The notes beneath the pieces were generated by a model, which searched no databases, had not been told where the DNA came from, and saw nothing but the letters and a program-made list of their open reading frames with translations. This document shows, in pieces, positions 46,356-54,089 of a DNA stretch of 64,000 nucleotides. The stretch comes from JAPPHY01 sp034423135 (GTDB taxonomy: Bacteria; Chloroflexota; Dehalococcoidia; Lucifugimonadales; UBA2985), in contig DAOUJC010000011.1 in assembly GCA_034423135.1 (NCBI GenBank), positions 211,436-275,435 on the forward strand, given 5' to 3'. Every line of letters begins with the position of its first letter. Position 1 is the first letter of the stretch. The position numbers and the translations under genes were made by a program.

Positions 46356-47105
46356 TTGCAGGAACTTGAGCCGGTACAGCGAGCGCTGGTGGTATCGCCA
46401 CACCCGGACGACGCCGAGTTCGGGTGCTCGGGCACCGCAGCCCTTCTCGTGCGAGAGGGCAAGGAGGTGTACTACGTAATCGCCACCAGCGGCAACAAGG
46501 GAGGCCGTGACACAGACATGACCTCGGATTACCTGACGACGGCGCGCCAGGACGAGCAGCGCAGGGCCGCCGAGGTGCTCGGCGTGTCGGAGGTGGTGTT
46601 CCTTGACTTTGGCGACGGCGAACTGGAGGACGACCATGCCTTCCGGCGCGAGCTTGTCTACCACATCCGCCGCCTCAAGCCGGATATCGTTTTCACGACC
46701 GACCCGTTTCGCACGTCGTTCTACATCCACAGGGACCACCGCATGGCCGGAATCGTCACGCTGGACGCGGCGTTCCCGTATGCTCGCGACAGGCTCCACT
46801 ACCCGGAGCACATCGAGCAGGGACTGGACGGCCACAACGTCGACGAGGTGTACCTGTGGGGGTCGGAGTCCCCGGACACCTTCATCGACATCAGCGAGGT
46901 GGTAGATCTGAAGGTGAAGGCGCTTCTGGCGCACAAGAGCCAGATGCAGGACTGGGTGAAGGAGGCGGGCGGCGAAGAGGCGTTCGGCGAGAGGATGAAG
47001 GCGATGTCCCAGAGGTGGATGAAGCGGCACAACCTGCCCTTCGAGCACGCCGAGGGCTTTCGCCGCTACGGCATCAGGCGCATGAGGGAGGAGGCCGAGT
47101 CCTAA
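46356..47105 (+). CDS. LmbE-family (PIG-L) deacetylase
   Basis: 249 residues. The zinc site is SPHPDDAEFGCSGT (H16, D19, catalytic D18) and the third ligand lies in IHRDHRMAG (H128). The C-terminal half has the family's KALLAHKSQM and WVKEAG phrases. It removes acyl groups from N-acyl sugars or related amides. The TTG start follows GGAGGT at 6 bases. It lies between a cyclase-family and an alpha/beta hydrolase gene. Confidence 0.9.
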   Translation: MQELEPVQRALVVSPHPDDAEFGCSGTAALLVREGKEVYYVIATSGNKGGRDTDMTSDYLTTARQDEQRRAAEVLGVSEVVFLDFGDGELEDDHAFRRELVYHIRRLKPDIVFTTDPFRTSFYIHRDHRMAGIVTLDAAFPYARDRLHYPEHIEQGLDGHNVDEVYLWGSESPDTFIDISEVVDLKVKALLAHKSQMQDWVKEAGGEEAFGERMKAMSQRWMKRHNLPFEHAEGFRRYGIRRMREEAES

Positions 47106-47147
47106 CACCGGCGAGCGCGATTCGAAGCGACGGACAGGAGGTGGGGT

Positions 47148-47942
47148 ATGCCGTACGTGAATCTTGAAGACGTGACCATCCACTACGAGGAGGCCGGTAG
47201 CGGGTCGCTTGCCTACCTGTTCTGTCCGGGCCTCGGCGGAGACGGGAGTGGGTTCGTGGAGCACCTCGACTTCTGGGCGGGTCACTTCCCGCGTGCGGTG
47301 ACGTGGGACTACCGCGGCGCAGGGCAGTCGTCCCAGGCCGCGAAGTACAACCTGCCGCTGTTCGCCGCGGACCTGGCCGCGATGATGGACGCGCTGGGCA
47401 TCGAGAGAGCCGTCCTGCACGGCGTGTCTTGGGGCGGTGTGGTGGTGCAGCAGTTCGCGCTGGACTACGTCGAGCGGTGCGCGGCCATCGTGCTGGACTC
47501 CACGTCCAGCGAGGTGAACGTGGCGGCGTCGGAGAACTGGTACAACCGTGGCGAGGTTGCCAGGCTTGGCTCCGCAGCACAGGTGGGAGAGTTCAGGCCT
47601 GCCTTCGCGGGCCACACCGCGAGCGCGCAGGCGGTGCAACAGCAGGGCGTGCAGGTCAAGCCGGAGCACCTGGAGTCCTACGTGGCGAGCGCACGTGCGA
47701 TAGCCGGCCTGCGAGAGCACCCGTTTACGCCAAGGCTCGGACGCATCACGTGTCCAGCGCTGGTGGTGGCCGGCGGGCGGGACGCCACGGCGGGCGCGGG
47801 AGGCTCGGTCATCCTGTCGCGGAACCTGCCCAATGCCAGATTGGAGATCTTCCAGGACGCGGGCCACGGCGTGTTCCGGCACAAGCGCGACGAGTTTCGC
47901 GAGCTGGTGCTGGAGTTTTGCCGCGAGCACGGGATTCTGTAG
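47148..47942 (+). CDS. Alpha/beta hydrolase
   Basis: 264 residues. The oxyanion segment is FCPGLGGDG, the nucleophile elbow is HGVSWGGV (Ser94), a catalytic acid is likely in AGGRDATA, and the His in AGHGVFRHK. It is close to the beta-ketoadipate enol-lactonase / 3-oxoadipate lactonase type in outline, but the substrate is unknown. AGGAGGTGGGGT precedes the ATG. 11 bases separate it from the next gene, so it is co-transcribed. Confidence 0.88.
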   Translation: MPYVNLEDVTIHYEEAGSGSLAYLFCPGLGGDGSGFVEHLDFWAGHFPRAVTWDYRGAGQSSQAAKYNLPLFAADLAAMMDALGIERAVLHGVSWGGVVVQQFALDYVERCAAIVLDSTSSEVNVAASENWYNRGEVARLGSAAQVGEFRPAFAGHTASAQAVQQQGVQVKPEHLESYVASARAIAGLREHPFTPRLGRITCPALVVAGGRDATAGAGGSVILSRNLPNARLEIFQDAGHGVFRHKRDEFRELVLEFCREHGIL

Positions 47943-47953
47943 GGAGGTAGCGT

Positions 47954-48751
47954 ATGCTTGAGTCATTGAGCCTTGATGGAAGGGTGGTGGTGATTACCGG
48001 CGGCGGCACCGGCCTGGGCAGGGCGATGGGCCGTCACCTTGCACGCGCGGGAGCCGACATCGTTGTGGCTGCCCGCAGGCTTGCGCCGATAGAGGAAGCG
48101 GCCGATGAGTTCAGGAGCATGGGGCGCAGGTCGCTGGCCATCCCGACGGACGTGACCGACTCTGCGCAGGTCAACGCGCTGATCGAGCGTGTGATTGCGG
48201 AGTTCGGCGGCGTGGACGTTCTCGTGAACAACGCCGGAGGCGGCGGAGGCGGCAAGCAGATCTGGGAGATCACGGACGAGGAGTGGCGGGTCGGCATCGA
48301 CACCAACTTGACGGGTGCGTTCTACTGCTCCCGCGCGGTGATGAAGCACATGGTGGACAGAGGGAGCGGTCGCATCGTCAACATCTCCTCAGGCCAGGGA
48401 CTGCGGGGCCAGAGGGGCAGCTTCATGTACGGCACCGCCAAGGGCGGCGTCATTCAGCTAACTCGCGTCCTGGCAGCCACCTACGGCTCGGCGGGCGTCA
48501 CGAGCACGTGCATTGTTCCGGGCATGATACCCGTCCGGGAACAGGCTGGCGACGACGCGCCGAACCCTCGACTGGCATTCATGCCCATGGGACGCGCCGG
48601 CACGCCCGAGGAGATGGGGCCGCTGGCGGTGTTCCTGGCCTCCGATGCGTCGGCGTACATGAACGGCGAGATGTTCTACTGCGACGGCGGTGCGATGGCC
48701 GGCGGTGCGGCTACCACCGGCTACGCGCCCGTTATCCCACTCAACGACTAG
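47954..48751 (+). CDS. Short-chain dehydrogenase/reductase
   Basis: 265 residues. VVITGGGTGLGRAMGRHLARAG, VNNAGGG, the Ser in NISSGQG and Tyr159-Lys163 in YGTAKGG are all present. An operon member between the hydrolase and a second, divergent SDR. GGGAGG precedes the ATG. Substrate unknown, but its context suggests oxidation of a hydroxy intermediate of the same pathway. Confidence 0.9.
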   Translation: MLESLSLDGRVVVITGGGTGLGRAMGRHLARAGADIVVAARRLAPIEEAADEFRSMGRRSLAIPTDVTDSAQVNALIERVIAEFGGVDVLVNNAGGGGGGKQIWEITDEEWRVGIDTNLTGAFYCSRAVMKHMVDRGSGRIVNISSGQGLRGQRGSFMYGTAKGGVIQLTRVLAATYGSAGVTSTCIVPGMIPVREQAGDDAPNPRLAFMPMGRAGTPEEMGPLAVFLASDASAYMNGEMFYCDGGAMAGGAATTGYAPVIPLND

Positions 48752-48761
48752 AGGTGCTGAT

Positions 48762-49523
48762 ATGCCGATTCCAGAGGAATGGGACCTGTCCGGCAAGTGC
48801 ATTGTATTGACAACCGGAAGTCGAGGCTGGGCGCCGATACTGGCCGAGGGCCTGGCGGAGGCGGGCGCAGACCTTGCGATCATCGGCCACCGCCCTGAGG
48901 TGCTCGCCGCGGCGGCTGAGGCGGTGCAGAAGTACGAACGGCGAGTGGTTACCATACCCGCCGACCTCAAAGACCGAGACGAAGCACAACGAGCCATCCA
49001 GGAGGCAATCGCATTCCTGGGCAGGATCGACGCCTTGGTCAACGACCCGCAGGTCGAGTTCGCCAAGCCCATACTGGAGGTCACGGCGGAGGAGGTCGAC
49101 GCCGTTTTCGACAGGAACGTCAAGAGCGTGCTGTACTGCTGCCAGGAGGCTGGGAGAGCGATGCTGGAGCAGGGCAGCGGTCGAATCGTGAACCTGTCGT
49201 CGGTGCTGGGGGAGCGCGGCGTGTCGAACGAGTCGGTCTACTGCGCGAGCATGGGCGCGGTGGAGCAGCTGACCAGGGCGCTGGCGCTGGAGTGGGCGAG
49301 AACCGGCGTCACGGTCAACGGCATTGGCATGGCGTGGTACACAACTGAGGACATTCCCGTGGAGCAGCAGCAGGAAGACCCACTGGTGCGATACCTGCCG
49401 TCACGCAGGCTGGGCCATCCGCGGGAGATCGTTCCGCTATTGGCGCTGCTCTGCTCCGAAGGCAGCAGCTACGTGAACGGACAGACGATCTTCGTGGACG
49501 GCGGCGCGATGACGCACGCATAG
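48762..49523 (+). CDS. Degenerate SDR-family protein
   Basis: 253 residues, clearly paralogous to the preceding SDR in fold. The glycine motif reads LTTGSRGWAPILAEGLAEAG, so two of the three TGxxxGxG glycines are replaced. NNAG is replaced by NDPQ. The active-site Lys is gone: VYCASMGAVEQ has Met at the YxxxK lysine. The rest (NLSSVLGERGVS, FVDGGAMTHA) aligns well. Loss of the Lys and of the cofactor glycines makes normal NAD(P) chemistry unlikely; it may be a binding or regulatory partner of the SDR encoded 10 bases upstream. Confidence 0.82.
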   Translation: MPIPEEWDLSGKCIVLTTGSRGWAPILAEGLAEAGADLAIIGHRPEVLAAAAEAVQKYERRVVTIPADLKDRDEAQRAIQEAIAFLGRIDALVNDPQVEFAKPILEVTAEEVDAVFDRNVKSVLYCCQEAGRAMLEQGSGRIVNLSSVLGERGVSNESVYCASMGAVEQLTRALALEWARTGVTVNGIGMAWYTTEDIPVEQQQEDPLVRYLPSRRLGHPREIVPLLALLCSEGSSYVNGQTIFVDGGAMTHA

Positions 49524-49656
49524 GGGCCGCTGGGTCTGACTGGCAGGCGCGCCCTAGGTGTCAGAAGCTCGGGAGCTTTGGTTCGAGCTAGAGCTCTGGG
49601 GAGACTCCGGGATCCACGCCGCAGGGCGATTGTGAGTACAGGGGTCGAAGCAGACA

Positions 49657-49686
49657 TTGACGTTGGGCGATTCCCGTATCTACAAT
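49657..49686 (+). promoter_or_regulatory. Promoter of the brnT locus
   Basis: TTGACG at 49657-49662, an 18-base spacer and TACAAT at 49681-49686. The start site would be near 49693, some 22 bases before the TTG of the toxin gene. Confidence 0.55.
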
Positions 49687-49699
49687 TGCGCTGTATTGT
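49682..49699. promoter_or_regulatory. Palindrome overlapping the brnT -10 box
   Basis: ACAAT-TGCGCTGT-ATTGT: 5-bp inverted arms centred on the -10 region and start site, where a BrnA-type antitoxin is expected to bind for autorepression. The dyad is short, so it is suggestive only. Confidence 0.4.
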
Positions 49700-49714
49700 G
49701 AAGGGCGACCGCAT

Positions 49715-50002
49715 TTGCGCTGGAATTGGGATCTGGCAAAGAACGAGGCGAATCTGCAAGCGCACGGCCTCAGCTTCGAGGCTGCAGTCTTGGTGTTTGA
49801 CGACCCTATGGCTGCAACTCAGGAAGACCCGTATCCGCACGAGCAAAGGTGGCGAACCGTAGGTATGGTAGGCACTCAGATCGTTGTGGTAGTCCACACT
49901 TGGCTAGATTCAGACACGAATATCGCCGACGAGGCCGGGCGCATAATCTCGGCACGAAAGGCAACTAGACTTGAGCGAGAGGCGTATGAAGAAGGACATT
50001 AA
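49715..50002 (+). CDS. brnT: BrnT-type toxin
   Basis: 95 residues of a BrnT/RelE-like ribonuclease toxin. Typical phrases: NWDLAKNEANLQAHGLSFEAAVLVFDDP (the F-x-WD-x-x-K-N-x-x-H opening), RWRTVGMVGTQIVVVVHTW, and RIISARKATRLEREAYEE at the C-terminus, which carries the catalytic/RNA-contact Arg, Ser, Arg and Glu/Tyr set. In the known system BrnT is a translation-inhibiting RNase neutralised by BrnA. TTG is the best start, preceded by AAGGG. Its stop overlaps the next ORF by 17 bases, as expected for a toxin-antitoxin pair. Confidence 0.88.
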   Translation: MRWNWDLAKNEANLQAHGLSFEAAVLVFDDPMAATQEDPYPHEQRWRTVGMVGTQIVVVVHTWLDSDTNIADEAGRIISARKATRLEREAYEEGH

Positions 50003-52466
50003 CGAGTTGCCGTCTGACGTTCAGGCGCAGATTCGGGCCTTGGAGGCTTTGCCAGACGACCAGATTGACACCTCTGACGTCCCGGAGGTTATGGACTGGG
50101 CTGGAGCCAGACGCGGCATCTTCTATCGACCAGAGGCTCAGGGCATGAACGGCCTTCTTGACGAATTAAGGAGGTTTGATGCCTTGCGAGACGAAGAGTC
50201 CGAAGGTGACATTATGTCGAAGGCAACACTAGGAGCTATTGCCCCTACATTTGCCGATTCTACGGTGTTTGGGCAACTCTCATCAAGGCTAGTGACCGCC
50301 TTGCGAGGGTTCGGCGTTGAACGTCTCTTTCGACACCAGGCTGATGCTATCACAAAGGCTATCAGCGGCAGCAATGTGGTACTCCAGGCCCCCACCGCCA
50401 GCGGAAAAACACTCGCTTTCCAAATCCCAATGCTTGAGGCGTTATCGACCGAAAGCAACGCACGTGCGCTGATGATTTATCCCAACAAGGCACTTGCACT
50501 CGACCAACGCGACCAGTTGATGAAACTAGTTAATCAGATCCCAGGTCCTCCGATTGCTTCTTGGTGGTACGACGGCGATACAGAGAGGACCTATCGAGAC
50601 CTGCTGCGTCAAGAGCCTCCTCAGATTCTCATAACAAACCCAGAGATGCTCAACCTTACCTTTCTGGGCCATGCTGATCAGTGGCAGCAATTCCTCAAGA
50701 ATCTCAAGTGGGTTGTAGTCGATGAGATGCATGAGTACCGGGGTTACTTCGGCTCCAACGTGTCGATGCTTCTACGCCGCTTCTCTCACCACCTTGCGTC
50801 ACTAGGTACACATCCGCAGTTCTTCCTCAGTTCCGCAACGTGTGCGAACGCAAGGGAGCACGCTGAGAATCTCACTGGACTGCAGTTTGAAGAAGTAAAT
50901 GCGAGTGACGGTTTTCGGCCGTCGCGTGACTTCTACTTCATCAAGCCCGCTATTCCAGATTATCGTTACTGGGACATCCTGCAGCTTCGGACCGTCAATG
51001 CTGGGCTTGCTTGTTTGGCGCAAGGCAAGGCCGTTCTGGCCTTCTGTCCTACTCGAAATTTTGCTGAGTCATGTCATCGAATCGCAATGCGAGAGGTCGA
51101 AAAATTGCGCCAAGATGGCCGAATCAACATTGATCCCCAGACGATTCGGGTGTTCAGAGCAGGCCTAAGCACTGACATGCGTCACGACATCCAGGAAGGC
51201 ATTAAGAGTGGCGCGGTGCGGCTAGCCTTTACCACGAACGCTCTCGAGCTAGGAATTGATATCGGTGGCCTTGACGGAGTTATACTAGCCGGATTTCCAG
51301 ATAGTATGATGTCAGCATGGCAGCGAATCGGTCGCGCTGGCCGGAGGTGGGACTCTGATGCCTTCGTGCTCTATTACGCTCGCAACAATCCGATGGACCG
51401 CTTCTACGCCTCCAATTTAGGCAGTTTTCTTGAAAAGCCGCTTGATGACTTGGTTGTCAATCCGGACAATGAAGACCTGATAGAAAACCACGTTCCTTCT
51501 TTGCTCTTTGAGACGCCTGACTTTGAATTAGATCCGGATATCCTTGGTTCTGGGCTTTACGAGGCCGCTGCAAAGAAGCTGGCAGCCGGTGCTCGGGCTG
51601 TCCGAATTGGACAATTCCGACCCCACATCTCCATCAATCTTCGCGGAGGTGGTGGGGGCACGTTTGTGCTGAAAGAAGGGTCGAGGGAAATCGGGACGCT
51701 CTCCGCTCAACAACAGTTCCGCGAAGCCTCTCAACGAGCAATATACATGCATGGGGGATCGACCTATCGAGTGGAAGAGATTTCGTATACTGGCAGCGGT
51801 GGCGAGATAAGGCTTGGCCCCGTAGACCCATTCTTGAGAACGAACACGCGAGCCTTCACTACACTAACCGAGCAGGACATTTATGACGCGCGGCGGTGGT
51901 GCACGGGTGAATTGGTTATCAATGCTTACTACGGCAAAGTTCTTATTGTTGAGGCACTGACTGCAGTAGAGGAAGTAGATGATCGTACCGGCGAAGTGAA
52001 GGATCGATGGGTACCACAAGTCAATTCGGCTAGATTCGAAAACGCCCATGCGTTCTGGCTGCATCAAGAAACTCTCACCTCCGAGGCAGCAGCAGGAATT
52101 ACGGCGCTTCAACATCTCCTGCGTGTGGGTGCTATGTTCTCCGTTCCCCTAGACACACACGACATGTTCCCGCACGCAGTCATGAAGGAACAAAAGGCCT
52201 ACATGGTCGAAAGTTATCCGGGCGGCATAGGGATCGCTCGCAAGGCACTTGAACGATGGCGGAATATGCTTGAAGTCGGCATGCGCGTGGCCGAATCATG
52301 CAAGTGTCCCAATGGCTGTCCAAATTGCATCGTGCCTCCACGGTCCAGGGAGGAACTAAGCAAAAGAGCGGGATTAGAACTAGGTAGAACTTTGTTGAGT
52401 TTGACCGAAGGTCCCCATGATTTTGGGTTCGTACACGGACTTTGGGAGCCAGCTGGTGGAGCCTGA
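49986..52466 (+). CDS. BrnA-like N-terminus fused in frame to an MrfA-like SF2 helicase
   Basis: 826 residues. Residues 1-50 (NELPSDVQAQIRAL, ALPDDQIDTSDVPEV, DWAGARRGIFYRP) match BrnA antitoxins, but the C-terminal ribbon-helix-helix part is missing. From ~80 the protein is a superfamily II helicase of the DUF1998/MrfA type. Walker A is QAPTASGKT (134-142), motif II is DEMHE (246-250), motif III is LSSAT, motif V/VI is GIDIGGLDGVI and QRIGRAGR. The C-terminus has the four-Cys cluster CKCPNGCPNC (about 774-783). Visibly AT-richer than flanking DNA. An internal AAGGAGGT at 50168-50175 stands 8 bases before an in-frame TTG (50184, codon 67), so the helicase may also be made separately. No MrfB-type exonuclease gene follows. 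Confidence 0.75.
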   Translation: MKKDINELPSDVQAQIRALEALPDDQIDTSDVPEVMDWAGARRGIFYRPEAQGMNGLLDELRRFDALRDEESEGDIMSKATLGAIAPTFADSTVFGQLSSRLVTALRGFGVERLFRHQADAITKAISGSNVVLQAPTASGKTLAFQIPMLEALSTESNARALMIYPNKALALDQRDQLMKLVNQIPGPPIASWWYDGDTERTYRDLLRQEPPQILITNPEMLNLTFLGHADQWQQFLKNLKWVVVDEMHEYRGYFGSNVSMLLRRFSHHLASLGTHPQFFLSSATCANAREHAENLTGLQFEEVNASDGFRPSRDFYFIKPAIPDYRYWDILQLRTVNAGLACLAQGKAVLAFCPTRNFAESCHRIAMREVEKLRQDGRINIDPQTIRVFRAGLSTDMRHDIQEGIKSGAVRLAFTTNALELGIDIGGLDGVILAGFPDSMMSAWQRIGRAGRRWDSDAFVLYYARNNPMDRFYASNLGSFLEKPLDDLVVNPDNEDLIENHVPSLLFETPDFELDPDILGSGLYEAAAKKLAAGARAVRIGQFRPHISINLRGGGGGTFVLKEGSREIGTLSAQQQFREASQRAIYMHGGSTYRVEEISYTGSGGEIRLGPVDPFLRTNTRAFTTLTEQDIYDARRWCTGELVINAYYGKVLIVEALTAVEEVDDRTGEVKDRWVPQVNSARFENAHAFWLHQETLTSEAAAGITALQHLLRVGAMFSVPLDTHDMFPHAVMKEQKAYMVESYPGGIGIARKALERWRNMLEVGMRVAESCKCPNGCPNCIVPPRSREELSKRAGLELGRTLLSLTEGPHDFGFVHGLWEPAGGA

Positions 52467-52653
52467 TCCGAACCTAGAAGTGCCTACAGAATTCAGCAAG
52501 GTAACTGAGTCGCCAATTGATTTCTTACAGAGATGGTACTAAATGTGTGGATTAGATATGGAGAAGGACGCGACACGAGAAGCAAGGGAGACTCAGAAAG
52601 CGAGTGGGAGATCAGCTAAATCGCCTCCCGCTAGATTAGCAGAGTTCGGCGCG
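52467..52653. other. AT-rich gap with possible 42-residue frame
   Basis: A short frame overlaps the helicase end: an ATG near 52418 leads to TAA at 52541-52543, ending SPIDFLQRWY. A second ATG at 52543 opens a frame that runs into the antisense of the next gene. Both are too small and unsupported to call. The low GC matches the helicase gene, so this is probably the tail of the same acquired segment. Confidence 0.3.
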
Positions 52654-53223
52654 TTAGGTGTCCTGAGCAGACCGCTCGGCTACGTTGGCCTGCGCGGCGA
52701 AGGCCGCCCAGGCCAGGCTCGCGAGCATTCTTGCGGGGTCCAGCACCGGCCACAGGTCACCGCTATTGAGGAAGTACGCGTTCGCAAAGAGCACTGCGCC
52801 TATCACTGCCGAGGCCAGCGCGCCCGCTCGCCCGGCGGCGCTTCCGGCGCGCCACATGACCACCGTCGCCACGCTCGCGGAGCCGAGGAACAGCGGGTTG
52901 ACGGTCTTCCACACGTCGCCGGTGTAGTCGCCGAACACGCCGCCGTAGGCGTTGGCGAGCACCGCCGCCGACAGCACGCCCAGCGCCAGGCTGCGCACCC
53001 AAGGGACTGAGCGCGTGCTCAGCCAGAGCCACCAAGCGCCGCCGAACCCCATCAGGAGCGCCGGTATCTGCCACAGCTTCCAGGGCAGGTAGGGAACGGA
53101 CCTGCCGTCCGGATCGACGAGGTCGGTCCTCTCCGTCCAGGCGAAGATTGCCAGAGCAACGAAGGCCGTGGCCGCCACTGCGGGAACCGGCTTCAGGTCA
53201 CGAGGCTCGATGAGCTTGAACAT
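52654..53223 (-). CDS. Membrane protein of unknown function
   Basis: 189 residues with about five hydrophobic helices (VAATAFVALAIFAW, LWQIPALLMGFGGAWWLWL, SLALGVLSAAVLANAYGGVFG, ASVATVVMWRAG, AGALASAVIGAVLFANAYFL). Two similar LANAYGG / FANAYFL phrases suggest an internal repeat. No family recognised. GC-rich, like the rest of the chromosome, so the foreign segment stops before it. Confidence 0.6.
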   Translation of the reverse strand: MFKLIEPRDLKPVPAVAATAFVALAIFAWTERTDLVDPDGRSVPYLPWKLWQIPALLMGFGGAWWLWLSTRSVPWVRSLALGVLSAAVLANAYGGVFGDYTGDVWKTVNPLFLGSASVATVVMWRAGSAAGRAGALASAVIGAVLFANAYFLNSGDLWPVLDPARMLASLAWAAFAAQANVAERSAQDT

Positions 53224-53487
53224 GGTTGTCTATTCTGATGCTGGTCGCTGCCAATCACGAAGGCGAAGGCCCGCGAGATCAAGCGGGCGGGATTGCAGCC
53301 CGGTTCGTGTACGCCGCTGAGCCGGTTGAGTGTACTATAATGATGGGCGGTTTTGAAGGCTGATAGGTACGGACTTGGCATTCCCACGGGTTTGACACGC
53401 TGCCGACGGCCGGACAGCCCTGCAGCAGTCGGCATATTGGGCGCTACTCTGTCCCGGGCCGGCACAGCCGGTAGAGGAGGACTACTG

Positions 53488-53790
53488 ATGACGACCACCA
53501 GTGCGCAGGACGACAGATTCGAAGAGGCCGAACGCGGACTCGACTGGCTGGAGAAACTTGAGGCGCTCCAGGCGCGCTCAGCGTCCGACCAGGCCGCCTA
53601 TGAGGTCGCGGAGTACGTGATGAAGCTGCGCGCCGCGGTCACAGAGCTGGCGGGGGAGCGCACGGCCTCGCAGCTCAGCGAGGACGTGGGCGCCGAAACG
53701 GCACAGCTGGTCGAGGAGCTGCGGCAGGCGGGCGACAGCGACTACTGGAACACAAGAATCCGGCCTGCCCTCCTCAAGTCCGACTCCTGA
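53488..53790 (+). CDS. Small acidic helical protein of unknown function
   Basis: 100 residues, strongly acidic and helical: EEAERGLDWLEKLEALQARSASDQAAYEVAEYVMKLRAAVTELAGE. No motif recognised. The ATG at 53488 follows GGAGG at 8 bases, so translation is likely; the longer upstream frame is not needed. Confidence 0.55.
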   Translation: MTTTSAQDDRFEEAERGLDWLEKLEALQARSASDQAAYEVAEYVMKLRAAVTELAGERTASQLSEDVGAETAQLVEELRQAGDSDYWNTRIRPALLKSDS

Positions 53791-54089
53791 AGGATACCCC
53801 GCCGCGCCTCTGACCGCCGCCCGCTCACCTGGTTCGACAAGCTCACCCCCGTATCAGGTACGGGGCAGGCTATGAGCGGGCCACACCACTGCCTCCGAGC
53901 GCGAGTCTCTTTCAAGCTGAACCCGGCACTTGTCAGACTGGCGGGCTAATGGCACAATTGAAGTTGGCCTGTTCAATCTGCGCTTTCAGCGGACTGGACA
54001 GGCAAGCTTTGTGCAGAGCAAATGGAGAATCTTCCCGCGGGGCCAGGCGTCGTTTGCGGCGGGCCGCCAGCACGTAGACAAGGAGCTAG
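53791..54089. repeat. Intergenic gap with an enlarged palindrome
   Basis: 53820-53880 carries the outer arms CCGCTCA and TGAGCGG around GGTTCGACAAGCTCACC followed by the insert CCGTATCAGGTACGGGGCAG. The same insert, inverted, is in the copy at 25421-25480. The remaining ~210 bases before the M16 gene show no gene and no clear promoter. Confidence 0.75.

Noticed and set aside
50179..50232. Short ATG frame right after the internal AAGGAGGT in the fusion ORF
   Set aside because: It is out of frame with the helicase and stops after 17 codons. The in-frame TTG at 50184 is the more likely use of the ribosome site.
52543..53010. 155-codon plus-strand frame after the helicase
   Set aside because: Beyond about 52650 it is antisense to a membrane protein gene, and its composition is that of a shadow.
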